Assembly: GCA_048268005.1 (NCBI GenBank) | Contig: JBLWWJ010000002.1 | Span: 434,001-498,000, forward strand | DNA length: 64,000 bases | Direction of reading: 5' to 3' | Source: Ancylomarina sp048268005 | Lineage (GTDB): Bacteria; Bacteroidota; Bacteroidia; Bacteroidales; Marinifilaceae | Shown: positions 53,334-63,213 of the stretch, piece by piece | How positions within the stretch are numbered: the stretch's first letter is position 1 | Layout: each line of letters opens with the position of its first letter | Translations under genes and position numbers: made by a program | The notes under the pieces: model-generated | Told to the model about the DNA's origin: nothing | What the model saw: only the letters and a program-made list of their open reading frames with translations | The model's database searches: none

Positions 53334-56300
53334 ATGAAAAATACAATAGCATATTTTCTGTTTGGTGTATTCTTTGCTTTAATGCTGAATGCAACAGGGC
53401 AGACGCATGATGTCACTGTGTCAAGTGAGGATTATGTGAAAGGAAAAATCCGAATTAAACTGAAGCGGGAACATCTTCAGAATGTTAGTTCGGTAAAGGC
53501 TTTGTCTGTTGATACTGATGGAACCACATTGGGAGTGGAAAGTATTGACAAGGTAAATAGAAAAGTAGGAATCAAACGAATCAAAAGGGTATTCCCTTTC
53601 TCGTTGAAAAACGAAATGAAACACAGGGAGTATGGGTTGCACTTATGGTTTGAGTTAGACTTTAATGAGGGCAAGGCTCCTGATTCTGTAGTAAACTTGT
53701 ACAAGGTTCTGGACGAAGTAGAAATTGCCAAGCCTGTCTTTAAGAAAGTGCGATTTGATGGAGATGTCAAGCCCGTTAAATTTAAGTTAGATGAGCTGAA
53801 ATCCGACGGGAAAAATGCACAAACGAAAAGCCTTGCTCACCCCAATGCGGTGGGCGTTAGCTTCAATGATCCTCTGTTGCCTGATCAGTGGCATTATGAG
53901 AACGATGGTAGTATTGGAACTGAAAATGTGGATATTGACCTGACAAAAGCCTGGAAACTGGAAACAGGGAAATCCAACGTGATTGTTGCGATTGTGGACG
54001 AGGGGATTGATCTCGAACATGAGGACCTTAGAGATAACCTTTGGATTAATGAGGCGGAATTAAATGGAGAAGACGGGGTTGATGATGACCAGAACGGTTA
54101 CGTTGACGACTTCCATGGTTTTAATTTTAGAATGGGTGGAGTCGTTACTCCAGGCGCTCACGGAACACACGTGGCAGGAACTGTAGGAGCTGTATCCAAT
54201 AATGGTATCGGTGTAGCCGGTGTAGCCGGTGGTGACGGATCTGGAAACGGAGTTCGAATGATGTCCTGCCAGGTGTTTGATGATCGTGCAAATGGTGGGG
54301 CTAACTTTGCCGCGGCCATTGTATACGGTGCTGACAACGGAGCTGTGATCTCCCAGAACTCCTGGGGATACAACCAGCCAGGTTATTACGAACCGGAAGT
54401 GTTGGATGCGGTTCGTTATTTTATCGCTGAAGCCGGTCAGTATGAAGGTAGCCCTATGAAGGGGGGAGTTCTCTTTTTTGCTGCCGGGAATACCGGAAAG
54501 GATGAACGTCATATGCCCGGAGCATTTGATGAAGTGATCGCAGTTACTTCTACCGGTCCGGGAGGTTACCCAGCTCCCTATAGTACCTATGGCGATTGGA
54601 CTGATATTGCTGCTCCCGGTGGAGATCAGTCAAACTTCTCACACGAAGGGGGGGTGTTGAGTACCTTACCAGGAGATGAGTACGGGTATATGCAGGGAAC
54701 TTCCATGGCCTGTCCGCATGTTTCGGGTGTAGCCGCTCTTGTAGTTTCCAAATTTGGAGGCGACGGTTTCCGTGCGGAAGATTTGGAAAAGATGATCCTT
54801 GGTTCTACGAACTCTTTCACCTTTGATCATCAGGAAAAATACGGAAGGGGAATGCTAAATGCGGTTAATGCATTGGCTGTTGATGATCGAATCGCTCCCG
54901 AACAAATCACTGACCTGCAAGCTACAGACGTATTTCACAATGAAGTGCGTTTGCAATGGACTGTACCTATAGATGAGGATAACTTTCAGCCCGCCTATTT
55001 CTATTTGGCAATTGGGCAGAGTGAAATTACCGCACAGAACTTTGACAAACAAACTGTATTTAAATTTGAGAATCCTTACGAAGCCGGAGCTCAGGTTTCT
55101 ACCAGATTAGGAGGTTTATTGAAAAAATCGAATTACTGGTTTGCCATAAAATCGGGTGACCGATATGAGAACATTTCCGATATATCTAATATTATTAAGG
55201 TTACCACTTCGGATGCACCCCACTTTATGGAGTCTACCCGAGAGATTGAATTTGCGATTGATGTGACCGAGAAAACCACTGGAACAGCTCCAATGACTTT
55301 TTCAAATATTGGGGAGGGAATTGTTTACTGGAACAGTTTTGCCACGAACGAATCACAATTCTGGGTAGATCTGGAAGAATGGAATGCGGAGACTGCAGCA
55401 ATGGCTGAAGAGGCTGCGGCAAGTCCTGAATTGTTTGCTACCACAAGTTCGAATTCTAAACCTCTTGAAGCGGTAACAACGGCCTCTATTGATACTAAAA
55501 CTCAGAAACATTGGGAAAATGACAATACCGTATTTGTTGCGGGTATGAGTTATGAAGAGGAGTACGGTTCAGCAACTCTTATGGGAACAGGAAGTCCCAA
55601 TGCCGGATTGATTTTGGCAACACGTTTTTACGTGGAGAGTGATTACGCATTTAATCTGACACACCTGGAAGCTGCAATGTATCCTCAGAACAGTGATCAA
55701 CCCATTATGGTTGAGATCAAAAAAGGTTCAGAAGATTTACAGGAAGCCGAAACTGTGTATGTTCAGGAGTACTATCCTGACACTGTGAATGTGTTTAAAT
55801 ACCATCGTGTACCCATCTATCGACCTCAACGATTCGAAGATGATGAGTTCTTCTGGGTGGTACTACACTACCCTAAGGAGGAGACCTATCCTCAGGCTAT
55901 GCAGCTCGTGTCTTCCCGCATTGATTATACCGGCTATTTTATGGTGTCGCCCGACAATGGGCTGAACTACAAAAATGCTTATAGCCACATGGGTATGAGA
56001 GTGGTGCCGATGTTGAGAGCGTTAAGTACAGGTAATGACGGCTCCTATGTGTTTATGGATCCTGCTGAAGGTCAAATAGCAGAGGGAAAATCGCAGAACG
56101 TGAATGTTGTCGTTGATGTAGCCAACCTAAGCAATGGAAATCACCTGGCTTCTTTGGGAATCAGAACCAATGATATTCATAAGCCAGGGGTAAGCATTGA
56201 TGTGAAAGTTACTGTTTCAGGTCAGGAAGCCGAAGTGGAGAAGAAAGATGTTTATCGTTTCGATGTTGGCCTGAATGTAGAGAATAAACTTGAAGTTGAT

Positions 56301-59300
56301 ATCAAGAATAGTGGATTGGGTGATTTGGAGATTTACGACATTCAATCAGATGTGGCAGGATACGCAAAGGATTTTAAGGATACTATTGTTTTGGCACCGA
56401 GCTTTTCTGGTGTTGTTCCTATTCTATATACACCTTCGGTTACAGGTTTGTTACAGGAAAAAGTGAAGCTGATTACCAACATTGGTGAGCTTGTGTTGGC
56501 TATTGAAATGGTTTGTGCTGAAGCACCTGAAATTGAGGTTAGCCTGGATCAGCAAGAAGTAAATGTAGCTTCTGATCAAACTGCCGAACTGGAATTGACC
56601 CTTAAGAATATTGGTAAAGGTTCCATTTTGGAATACGATTTGGAGCATTACAACAGACTTAACCTAAGCAAAGGTGTGTTGCCTGAAAAATTGAATTACA
56701 GGATGATCTCCTCTGATGAACCGGAAGGGCCTGTGGCCAATCAGTGGGATGATATTTCTGCATTTGGGGATGTTTACGATCCGGCATATATCTGGTTGAA
56801 CCGATTTGATCTGGAGATGCAGTTCCCATTCTATAGTTCAGTTGTCAACCATCTTTGGCCTCTTATTGAGGGGGAGCTCTACTTTTATCAATATGGTAAT
56901 TTTGGGAATGATACTGAGAGTCTTGACAGACATATTGCTAAAGGATTACTGGCACCATTAAAATTTTCCGATGTTGGTTCTAAAATAGAGAAAATGACCC
57001 ATTATGCCTTTGGCGACAGGGAAGTGTTCTCCTTTGATATGAATTTGAAATTGGCAAACAACACCGGTGTTCATGATTTTGGAAAAGTGTCCTATCAGAT
57101 TGTTTTGTTCAGAAATGGTGCCATTGAATACCGATACAAGAGCGTAGAGAATATCACCGACGAAATGGAATATATCGTAGGTGTTCAGGGATTGGAAAGG
57201 GATGATTATCAGATTTACCGAAATGAAGGTGAGATAAATAAAAAGGTGCACAACGGCCTGGTAATACGTTTTGAACCTATCAATGATGTCTCTTTCCTTG
57301 TTACAGATAATGCAACTAAAGGGACATTGGCAGAAGGGGAATCCACCATTGTGAAGCTAACTGTTGACCCTTCTTTATTGGATGTGAAGGCAGGGACTTA
57401 TAATCATTCAGTTGCGGTAAAAAGTAATGCTGGTACTAAAGTAAATAATTTACCTCTTACTGTAAATGTTACAGGAGTTTCTTCTTTTGAAGTGAAGGAC
57501 AGCCTTAAGTTTGGAGAGGTCAATATTGGTCAGCAAGAGGTGCAATACGCAAAAGTTTCCAATATTGGTGCTGATAAAGGCGCTATAACCGGGATTTCTT
57601 TTAATAGTGCTGACTTTTTGGTTCAAAAAGAATTACCTATATCAGTTAATAGTAGTTCTGAGTATCAACTACCGGTTAAGTTCGCTCCTACAAGTATAGG
57701 TGCAGTTAACACCAGTATGACCCTTGATTTTGCCAATGGAGATCGTGTGACAGTAATCCTTACCGGATCAGGAAAAGCTGATCCAGAGTATGTACTGAAC
57801 ATACCATCCTCTATTAGTGTGGATCTGAAGGGGGGAGAAAGTGTTCGTGTTCCTTTTTCCATTTCAAATCAGGATAAGGGTGTTGATTTGGATTTCAGTT
57901 TTCAAAACAGTGTTTTTGCGAGTGTGGAAACCGATGGTATTCAAAAGGGAGCTGGTAACAATGAAGATTTTGTAAGTGAGAAATATGGTTACACCTGGAA
58001 GGTAAGTGATTCTTTAAAGATTTTCCACAAGTGGGATGATATTTCAGCTGATGCCGAGCTGTTGCGTATTGAACATGGTAAGCAGAAAGCCATTAAGTTG
58101 CCTTTCCAATTCCCATTTTATGGGGATCTATACGATACCATTTGGGTGTCGAAGAATGGTTATGTAACTGTAATCGAACCTGAAGATGATCAGGTCTCCA
58201 TTGAGTTTAAAAAAGATGATGGTCTGCGAGGAATGATTGCTCCTTTTGCGACTTATCTTGTGCCTTCAACCGATGATGGCGGAGTGATGTTGAGAAAAGA
58301 AGCCGACCGAATTTACGTTCAGTGGGATAGTTTTATAGGAGAGGATTCTAATGGTACCGGAGGAGCCATCACATTCCAGTTGGAAATGCTATCGGATGGT
58401 TCCATCAACTTCCATTATAAGGATGTGGAAAAGTGGGTAGGTGTGTTACAGTATGGATTGGAAAGTCCGGACGAAACAGAGACTGTTGAAACCCCAAAAT
58501 CATGGATTTTGAGCTGGTCAGTTATTTCTGATAATATGACCATTGCCATTGCACCTCCATTAAAAGGACAGATGATTTCAGGAGGAAATCGAGACTTTGA
58601 CCTTGTGGTATCGGCTGAACGAATTTATCATTCCGGAACTTACCAGGATACTGTTGAACTTTATTCGAACAGTCGCCAGAATCCGGTTCAGAGAATTCCT
58701 CTTAGTGTGAAGGTAACAGGTGAACCTATACTTGTGGCACCGGAAAAGTTGGAATGGACAGAGGCAATTTTCTCGGATGACTGCAAGTTGAAGAGAAAGG
58801 TTAAGCTGTACAATAAAGGTTACGAAACTTTGAGTTTGACAAAAATTGGATTTGAACAGCTGGATGGTCTGACTCTTTATGACCAATCAGGTAAGACGAT
58901 CACCCAAAACAGTGCGGGAACATTGTTGAAGGCGATCGAAATCGAGCCCTGGTGCTTTGAGGAGATTGAGCTGGAGATACCTGTTGCTCAAAAACAGAAT
59001 GTGAATGGTATCATTCATTTGACAGGGAATATGGATCCTGCTGTTATTGCTATTACTGCTACAATTGTAGATTCTCCTGTTTTTGCATGGAATGCAGAAG
59101 ACCAGGAGTATAACCTGAATAATACTAAAAAGGAGCTCTATACATTTACGATTGAGAATCAGGGGGAAACTACTTTAAGTTATGATTTGTTTCCTGCAGT
59201 AATACCATCCGGAGAATCAGAACAAGATTCCATTATCGTGGAAGAAGTGGGAAATTATCAATTCGACAAACCCACTGTTGTAGACTCTCTGGCACTGGAC

Positions 59301-60872
59301 ACTAAAGATGTTGGAGACGGCGTGTTTACCCCAATGGTTGTGGCTTCTCCTATCGGTTTTGCCAACGAATTTGTTGCTCCTGAAGGAGGATTCTTCCTGA
59401 CTCATGTGAAATCCTTCCTTAAAATGAAGAAGTTGGGTGAATATGTGCGTGTGATGATTTACACAGGAGGTGATGATCCTCAGTCTGGTAAAAAGATTTA
59501 TCAGCAGGATTTTGTGATTGACAAATTTGTGGAAGAGGAGTGGATCCACTTCGCATTAGAACAGCCTGTTACTATTCCGGAAGGAGAGAAGTTTTTTGTT
59601 ATGGTATGTCCTCCTGCCGACAGTCAGACAATGGGTTTTGATATCAGTTCTGATCCATCAAAGGTTAAAAAGGCCTGGTCCGGACCTTATCAAGCTTGGA
59701 GAGAGAAATACAGTTGGTCGACCTATCCAAATATGCAGCAGGTATGGAAAATACGTCCACTAACTGCGGCTGGTAACGGTCAGTGGATTGAGTTGGATCA
59801 GTTCCATGGCATGGTAGAAGGAGGGGCATCAGTAGATGTGACTGCTACCATTGATCCCGTAGTAGCCGGAATGGGAACTCATAAAGCTAAGATTTTTGTA
59901 TCCACTAATGATGTAAATCATCGTAAGGATGAAGCCACTATCAATTTGAATGTGAATGGGGCTCCTGAACTAAAATTCAGTCCTAACCAGTATGTGGATA
60001 CTGTAAAAATGCAGGAAACCGAAGAGCTGGTAGTAAACTACCTATTTCAAGATCCTGAAGGCGAAAACATGACCATTTCTATGGAAGCAGGAGGTGGAAG
60101 TTCTTTTGCTAAAATGACTCAGACAGGAGGCCAAAAAGCTCAGGTTGTGTTTAAAACAAACTATCAGAGTGCTGGTGTATATTCTTATCCTGTAGCCATT
60201 GAGGATGAAGCTGGAAACATCACCCGCGATACTATCTTGTTGCAGGTAAATGATAAGAACAGGGCTCCGGTAATGAATCCTGATTTTGGAACGATACATC
60301 TGAATTTGGTGGATCCAATGGATGCTTTTACTATTGATCCTGCTGAATTGTTTACCGATCCTGATGGAGATGACTTGCAGATCCTGGCAGCAAACTATAC
60401 GCCTGATATTGTTGACCTGGCACTTGGATACAATTATATTGATATTCACCCATTGGCGGAAGGAACCGGCTTCCTGGTTTTTGGTGCTGATGATGGAAAG
60501 GAGAATGGCTTTGTAGTGTACGGTGTTTATGTGATTGTGATCAACGATCCTGATGCTGTGAATGGAGCACCCGATGGTTTAAGTGAGGAGGATGAGGATT
60601 TTATGGAGTCTGCTCAGAGTTTGTCCATATATCCTAATCCTGTGGTAGACCAAAGCAGTACGGTTCAGTTCAAGTTGGATGAGAATGCCGATGCTCGTTT
60701 TGAGATTTATAACCTTATTGGTCGCAAACTAAACGTGATTCAAGAAAATAATTTGAACAGTGGGGTGCACCGTAAGCAGGTGGATTTCACACAATTCGGA
60801 ACAGGTATTTATATCTGTACATATCTGATAAATGGTAAATTGATTGAATCAAAGAAAGTTGTTGTGAAATAA
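53334..60872 (+). CDS. Giant secreted subtilisin-family protease with T9SS type A sorting domain
   Basis: 2512 residues. Signal peptide (1-23), a propeptide (about 24-185), then the S8 catalytic domain with the complete triad Asp222 (IVDEGIDLEHEDL), His276 (AHGTHVAGTVGA) and Ser457 (GTSMACPHVSGVAAL). A fibronectin III-like domain (about 518-625) follows, then about 1700 residues of repeated Ig-like/choice-of-anchor modules, including two related blocks with WDDISA...LPFQFPFYG (about 1140 and 1565). Near 2280-2400 is a cadherin-like segment with PDGDDLQIL. The end (about 2425-2512) is a T9SS type A sorting domain with LSIYPNPV, FEIYNLIGRKL and GIYICTYLINGKLIESKKVVVK. Extracellular protease anchored to the surface after sortase (PorU) processing; substrate unknown. 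Confidence 0.95.
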   Translation: MKNTIAYFLFGVFFALMLNATGQTHDVTVSSEDYVKGKIRIKLKREHLQNVSSVKALSVDTDGTTLGVESIDKVNRKVGIKRIKRVFPFSLKNEMKHREYGLHLWFELDFNEGKAPDSVVNLYKVLDEVEIAKPVFKKVRFDGDVKPVKFKLDELKSDGKNAQTKSLAHPNAVGVSFNDPLLPDQWHYENDGSIGTENVDIDLTKAWKLETGKSNVIVAIVDEGIDLEHEDLRDNLWINEAELNGEDGVDDDQNGYVDDFHGFNFRMGGVVTPGAHGTHVAGTVGAVSNNGIGVAGVAGGDGSGNGVRMMSCQVFDDRANGGANFAAAIVYGADNGAVISQNSWGYNQPGYYEPEVLDAVRYFIAEAGQYEGSPMKGGVLFFAAGNTGKDERHMPGAFDEVIAVTSTGPGGYPAPYSTYGDWTDIAAPGGDQSNFSHEGGVLSTLPGDEYGYMQGTSMACPHVSGVAALVVSKFGGDGFRAEDLEKMILGSTNSFTFDHQEKYGRGMLNAVNALAVDDRIAPEQITDLQATDVFHNEVRLQWTVPIDEDNFQPAYFYLAIGQSEITAQNFDKQTVFKFENPYEAGAQVSTRLGGLLKKSNYWFAIKSGDRYENISDISNIIKVTTSDAPHFMESTREIEFAIDVTEKTTGTAPMTFSNIGEGIVYWNSFATNESQFWVDLEEWNAETAAMAEEAAASPELFATTSSNSKPLEAVTTASIDTKTQKHWENDNTVFVAGMSYEEEYGSATLMGTGSPNAGLILATRFYVESDYAFNLTHLEAAMYPQNSDQPIMVEIKKGSEDLQEAETVYVQEYYPDTVNVFKYHRVPIYRPQRFEDDEFFWVVLHYPKEETYPQAMQLVSSRIDYTGYFMVSPDNGLNYKNAYSHMGMRVVPMLRALSTGNDGSYVFMDPAEGQIAEGKSQNVNVVVDVANLSNGNHLASLGIRTNDIHKPGVSIDVKVTVSGQEAEVEKKDVYRFDVGLNVENKLEVDIKNSGLGDLEIYDIQSDVAGYAKDFKDTIVLAPSFSGVVPILYTPSVTGLLQEKVKLITNIGELVLAIEMVCAEAPEIEVSLDQQEVNVASDQTAELELTLKNIGKGSILEYDLEHYNRLNLSKGVLPEKLNYRMISSDEPEGPVANQWDDISAFGDVYDPAYIWLNRFDLEMQFPFYSSVVNHLWPLIEGELYFYQYGNFGNDTESLDRHIAKGLLAPLKFSDVGSKIEKMTHYAFGDREVFSFDMNLKLANNTGVHDFGKVSYQIVLFRNGAIEYRYKSVENITDEMEYIVGVQGLERDDYQIYRNEGEINKKVHNGLVIRFEPINDVSFLVTDNATKGTLAEGESTIVKLTVDPSLLDVKAGTYNHSVAVKSNAGTKVNNLPLTVNVTGVSSFEVKDSLKFGEVNIGQQEVQYAKVSNIGADKGAITGISFNSADFLVQKELPISVNSSSEYQLPVKFAPTSIGAVNTSMTLDFANGDRVTVILTGSGKADPEYVLNIPSSISVDLKGGESVRVPFSISNQDKGVDLDFSFQNSVFASVETDGIQKGAGNNEDFVSEKYGYTWKVSDSLKIFHKWDDISADAELLRIEHGKQKAIKLPFQFPFYGDLYDTIWVSKNGYVTVIEPEDDQVSIEFKKDDGLRGMIAPFATYLVPSTDDGGVMLRKEADRIYVQWDSFIGEDSNGTGGAITFQLEMLSDGSINFHYKDVEKWVGVLQYGLESPDETETVETPKSWILSWSVISDNMTIAIAPPLKGQMISGGNRDFDLVVSAERIYHSGTYQDTVELYSNSRQNPVQRIPLSVKVTGEPILVAPEKLEWTEAIFSDDCKLKRKVKLYNKGYETLSLTKIGFEQLDGLTLYDQSGKTITQNSAGTLLKAIEIEPWCFEEIELEIPVAQKQNVNGIIHLTGNMDPAVIAITATIVDSPVFAWNAEDQEYNLNNTKKELYTFTIENQGETTLSYDLFPAVIPSGESEQDSIIVEEVGNYQFDKPTVVDSLALDTKDVGDGVFTPMVVASPIGFANEFVAPEGGFFLTHVKSFLKMKKLGEYVRVMIYTGGDDPQSGKKIYQQDFVIDKFVEEEWIHFALEQPVTIPEGEKFFVMVCPPADSQTMGFDISSDPSKVKKAWSGPYQAWREKYSWSTYPNMQQVWKIRPLTAAGNGQWIELDQFHGMVEGGASVDVTATIDPVVAGMGTHKAKIFVSTNDVNHRKDEATINLNVNGAPELKFSPNQYVDTVKMQETEELVVNYLFQDPEGENMTISMEAGGGSSFAKMTQTGGQKAQVVFKTNYQSAGVYSYPVAIEDEAGNITRDTILLQVNDKNRAPVMNPDFGTIHLNLVDPMDAFTIDPAELFTDPDGDDLQILAANYTPDIVDLALGYNYIDIHPLAEGTGFLVFGADDGKENGFVVYGVYVIVINDPDAVNGAPDGLSEEDEDFMESAQSLSIYPNPVVDQSSTVQFKLDENADARFEIYNLIGRKLNVIQENNLNSGVHRKQVDFTQFGTGIYICTYLINGKLIESKKVVVK

Positions 60873-60886
60873 ATATATGTTTCAAT

Positions 60887-60926
<40 letters not shown>

Positions 60927-60929
60927 AAT

Positions 60930-60958
60930 GGGGGGACGCTACGGCGTCTCCTTATTTT
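60930..60958 (+). terminator. Terminator of the protease gene
   Basis: GGGGACGC (60932-60939) pairs with GCGTCTCC (60944-60951, one G-U); the T tail is short (TTATTTT). Confidence 0.65.
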
Positions 60959-61022
60959 CCTAAAGAACTTAGTCGATAGATTAACAAGTCATTATTGCCA
61001 TTGTGCTTGAAAGATAAAATAT

Positions 61023-61574
61023 ATGAAAGAGTTGAATAAAGGAGAAGAGCAATTTGTAAAACGATGGGAAAAACACAGAGAAAAGAAATGGCAGTATATT
61101 TTCTTGCATGGCTCAGTTTATAAGGGACTGACTGTTGCCATTGCTACATTTCTTGTGTTGAATGGTATTGGTGAAGAAGAAATGAGTTTGCAGAAATTTT
61201 TAATATATGCAATTCTATGGATGATTGGAGGTTTGTTGATTGAAAATTGGAATTTTAAACAAATAGACAGGACTTATTTGGCCTTAAATAATGGTGATGA
61301 AATTGCTAAAGGAGTTCAAATCATAAGAACTGGAAACATATGGAATTACGAAAATCTGGAAATATATAAAGAGCAAGATGATACGCTCATCATTCGAAAT
61401 AAATTGTTCTGGTTTGAAGAGAAAGAGCTCTCCTCTGAGAAGTTGAATGAATGCTTTAATTTGGTTTATGAAGATTGTTATCGACTGCAACAGAATGCAG
61501 ATTTTATCGAATACACAAGAAACTTTAAAGTGAATTTTCAAATCGTTGATAATTCCGGAAATGACATTGCTTGA
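61023..61574 (+). CDS. Unknown membrane protein
   Basis: 183 residues. N-terminal basic/amphipathic segment, two transmembrane helices (about 37-52 and 66-82) and a cytoplasmic mixed alpha/beta tail of about 100 residues. No family recognised. The product is AT-rich in codon use, unlike the preceding protease gene, suggesting that the locus boundary lies between them. Confidence 0.65.
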   Translation: MKELNKGEEQFVKRWEKHREKKWQYIFLHGSVYKGLTVAIATFLVLNGIGEEEMSLQKFLIYAILWMIGGLLIENWNFKQIDRTYLALNNGDEIAKGVQIIRTGNIWNYENLEIYKEQDDTLIIRNKLFWFEEKELSSEKLNECFNLVYEDCYRLQQNADFIEYTRNFKVNFQIVDNSGNDIA

Positions 61575-61646
61575 AAAAGAAATATAGAAAAACACCCTGT
61601 AAGATTGGCTTAAAATATTTAGGGCGTTAGCAGGAGAGGGCTAAGT

Positions 61647-61784
61647 ATGATTAAAGAGAAATTCAATGGTTTATTTAACCCAAAGAACTATTCTGAGAAT
61701 GAAAACACTAGACGTGTTGCTGGATATTTTCATGATAATTCTTTTGGAAAGATAAAATTAGATGTTGAAGGGCTTTGTGAATGA
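61647..61784 (+). CDS. 45-residue small ORF (candidate)
   Basis: ATG 61647, TGA 61782-61784. The product begins MIKEKFNGLFNPKNYSENEN and is hydrophilic with one FHDNSFGKIKLDVEG stretch. An AGGAG lies about 14 bases upstream of the ATG. No homology recognised; a decayed gene end is equally possible. Confidence 0.35.
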   Translation: MIKEKFNGLFNPKNYSENENTRRVAGYFHDNSFGKIKLDVEGLCE

Positions 61785-61828
61785 AGCAATACATGCTCTA
61801 AAAAAATAGTTAGTCGGTAGGTTTGGTT

Positions 61829-61867
61829 AAAAAGGGGAGGTGATCTCGGGAAATACCCTTCCCTTTT
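61829..61867 (+). terminator. Terminator after the small ORF region
   Basis: AAAAGGGGAGG pairs imperfectly with CCTTCCCTTTT, followed by a T run and preceded by an AGTTAGTCGGT element like those at 60887 and 63122. Confidence 0.6.
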
Positions 61868-61939
61868 TTTGAAATCTAAATAGCAAGTATTTAGTTGAAC
61901 AAGATTAATACAGTCTTGAAAAAACAATTAAGAAAATTG

Positions 61940-62011
61940 AATGGTAGGTTAGCATTATTATTAATCATATCTGCAAATATAATTAGGAAGCCGACCTGCC
62001 ATTTTTTTTTT
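61940..62011 (+). terminator. Long-loop terminator hairpin
   Basis: A 14-bp stem (AATGGTAGGTTAGC with GCCGACCTGCCATT, G-U pairs allowed) encloses about 36 bases and ends in nine or more T residues. No gene ends directly before it, so a short RNA with its own terminator is conceivable. Confidence 0.55.
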
Positions 62012-62097
62012 AGAATGAATAAGCTGGAATGCTGGTTTAGGTACTAGTCGAAGGGAGTATCCCCAATTAAATTAACTCTTAATATGAAGTATCTGAT

Positions 62098-62538
62098 ATG
62101 ATTTTTTATTTGAAATGTATGTTGTTGTTTGCCACAACTTCTTTTGGGGTCGGCAAAACAGATGATATTAAACCCAAAGTTGAGTTGTTAAGCCCCGTAG
62201 ATGCAAGAGAAATTGTTCGGGGAAAAGTAATGAAGGTAAGTGCTGTTTTATCGGACAATATAGCTTTAGAAAATTATGAAGTGATGATTACCAAAGGCGG
62301 AACCGATGACCTGCGCTTTGTGAAGAGCTTTTCTTGTAATCACCTGGTAAATGCAAGTCTTGATGCGGATGGCAATCCTTTACATGTTATAAAAGGTAAG
62401 CTTAATGCCACCATCAGTTTCAATATTGGCGTGGCAAAAGACGCATGCGTTGGAGATTATTATTATTCACTACTCGTAAAAGATAAAGCAGGGAACGAAC
62501 AGATTAAAAAAGTAAATTTTATGATCGCTCGGTTTTAA
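62098..62538 (+). CDS. Secreted Ig-like protein (DUF4625-like)
   Basis: 146 residues with a signal peptide-like N-terminus (MIFYLKCMLLFATTSFGVG). The mature part has the strand pattern KPKVELLSPVDAREIVRGKVMKVSAVLSDNIALENYEVMI and ends YYSLLVKDKAGNEQIKKVNFMI, as in DUF4625 Ig-like domains of Bacteroidota. No lipobox. Part of its coding sequence recurs as a fragment at 62967-63050. Confidence 0.65.
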   Translation: MIFYLKCMLLFATTSFGVGKTDDIKPKVELLSPVDAREIVRGKVMKVSAVLSDNIALENYEVMITKGGTDDLRFVKSFSCNHLVNASLDADGNPLHVIKGKLNATISFNIGVAKDACVGDYYYSLLVKDKAGNEQIKKVNFMIARF

Positions 62539-62601
62539 TGTGAAAAATATAAACAGGTTTTAGACGTGTAATGTTATTTATAAAAGATTAAATTAATTGA
62601 T

Positions 62602-62943
62602 ATGGAATTCATGTATTTAGCAGCAATTGCTATTCTTGCCTACTCTGTGCTGGAGGTTTTAAAAAATAGGAAATATCATACCTCAAAAACGATGAAATGG
62701 CTTGCCTTATATCATATTATCTACTTTAATGTTGTCATTACTTTCGGAATTCTATTCAGTGGATTTAGTAATTTACTTTCTGAAGGGTGGACGTTGCCAA
62801 TCTTAATTACCTGTTTGATTTTAACAGGAATACCCAGTGATATTTACCATTACTTACTTTTTAAAGCCAAGGAAAGAAATAAATGGATACAACCATTGAT
62901 ACTGTGTATCTGTTGGGTAATGTTGCTAATTGTTATACTATGA
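62602..62943 (+). CDS. Small integral membrane protein
   Basis: 113 residues with four hydrophobic helices (about 3-17, 30-52, 59-82, 92-113) and few charged residues. No recognised family. Between the Ig-like gene and its duplicated fragment. Confidence 0.6.
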   Translation: MEFMYLAAIAILAYSVLEVLKNRKYHTSKTMKWLALYHIIYFNVVITFGILFSGFSNLLSEGWTLPILITCLILTGIPSDIYHYLLFKAKERNKWIQPLILCICWVMLLIVIL

Positions 62944-62966
62944 TGAGTCCCCTACCGGCGCAAAAA

Positions 62967-63050
62967 AATGCGACGATCGATTTCAATATTGGCGTAGCAA
63001 AAGACAGATGTGTTGGAGATTATTATTCACTACTTGTAAAAGATAAATAA
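62967..63050 (+). pseudogene. Duplicated fragment of the 62098-62538 gene
   Basis: 28 codons including a stop align with codons at 62404-62487 of the upstream gene, with one codon deleted and several substitutions, still in frame (reads N-A-T-I-D-F-N-I-G-V-A-K-D ... L-L-V-K-D-K-stop). No start or signal sequence precedes it. Confidence 0.85.
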
Positions 63051-63138
63051 AACAGACATTAATAAGCTTTCTATTCATTATGATTTTGTTTTGGATTATT
63101 GTTTATGACTGTAAACAATAATTAGTTAGTTGGTGTGA

Positions 63139-63175
63139 TAGGCCGGATGGTTTGGTCCCATCCGGTCTTATCTTT
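63139..63175 (+). terminator. Terminator ahead of the ECF sigma gene
   Basis: AGGCCGGATGG pairs with CCATCCGGTCT (one G-U), loop of seven, T-rich tail. Confidence 0.7.
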
Positions 63176-63213
63176 AAGCAAATAAGATCAGTCTTTATGA
63201 TAATACCATTCAA

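Larger units (their letters stand above)
61785..62097. other. Intergenic region with two hairpins
   Basis: Contains the terminator at 61829-61867 and the long hairpin at 61940-62011; no coding frame of substance. Confidence 0.55.
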
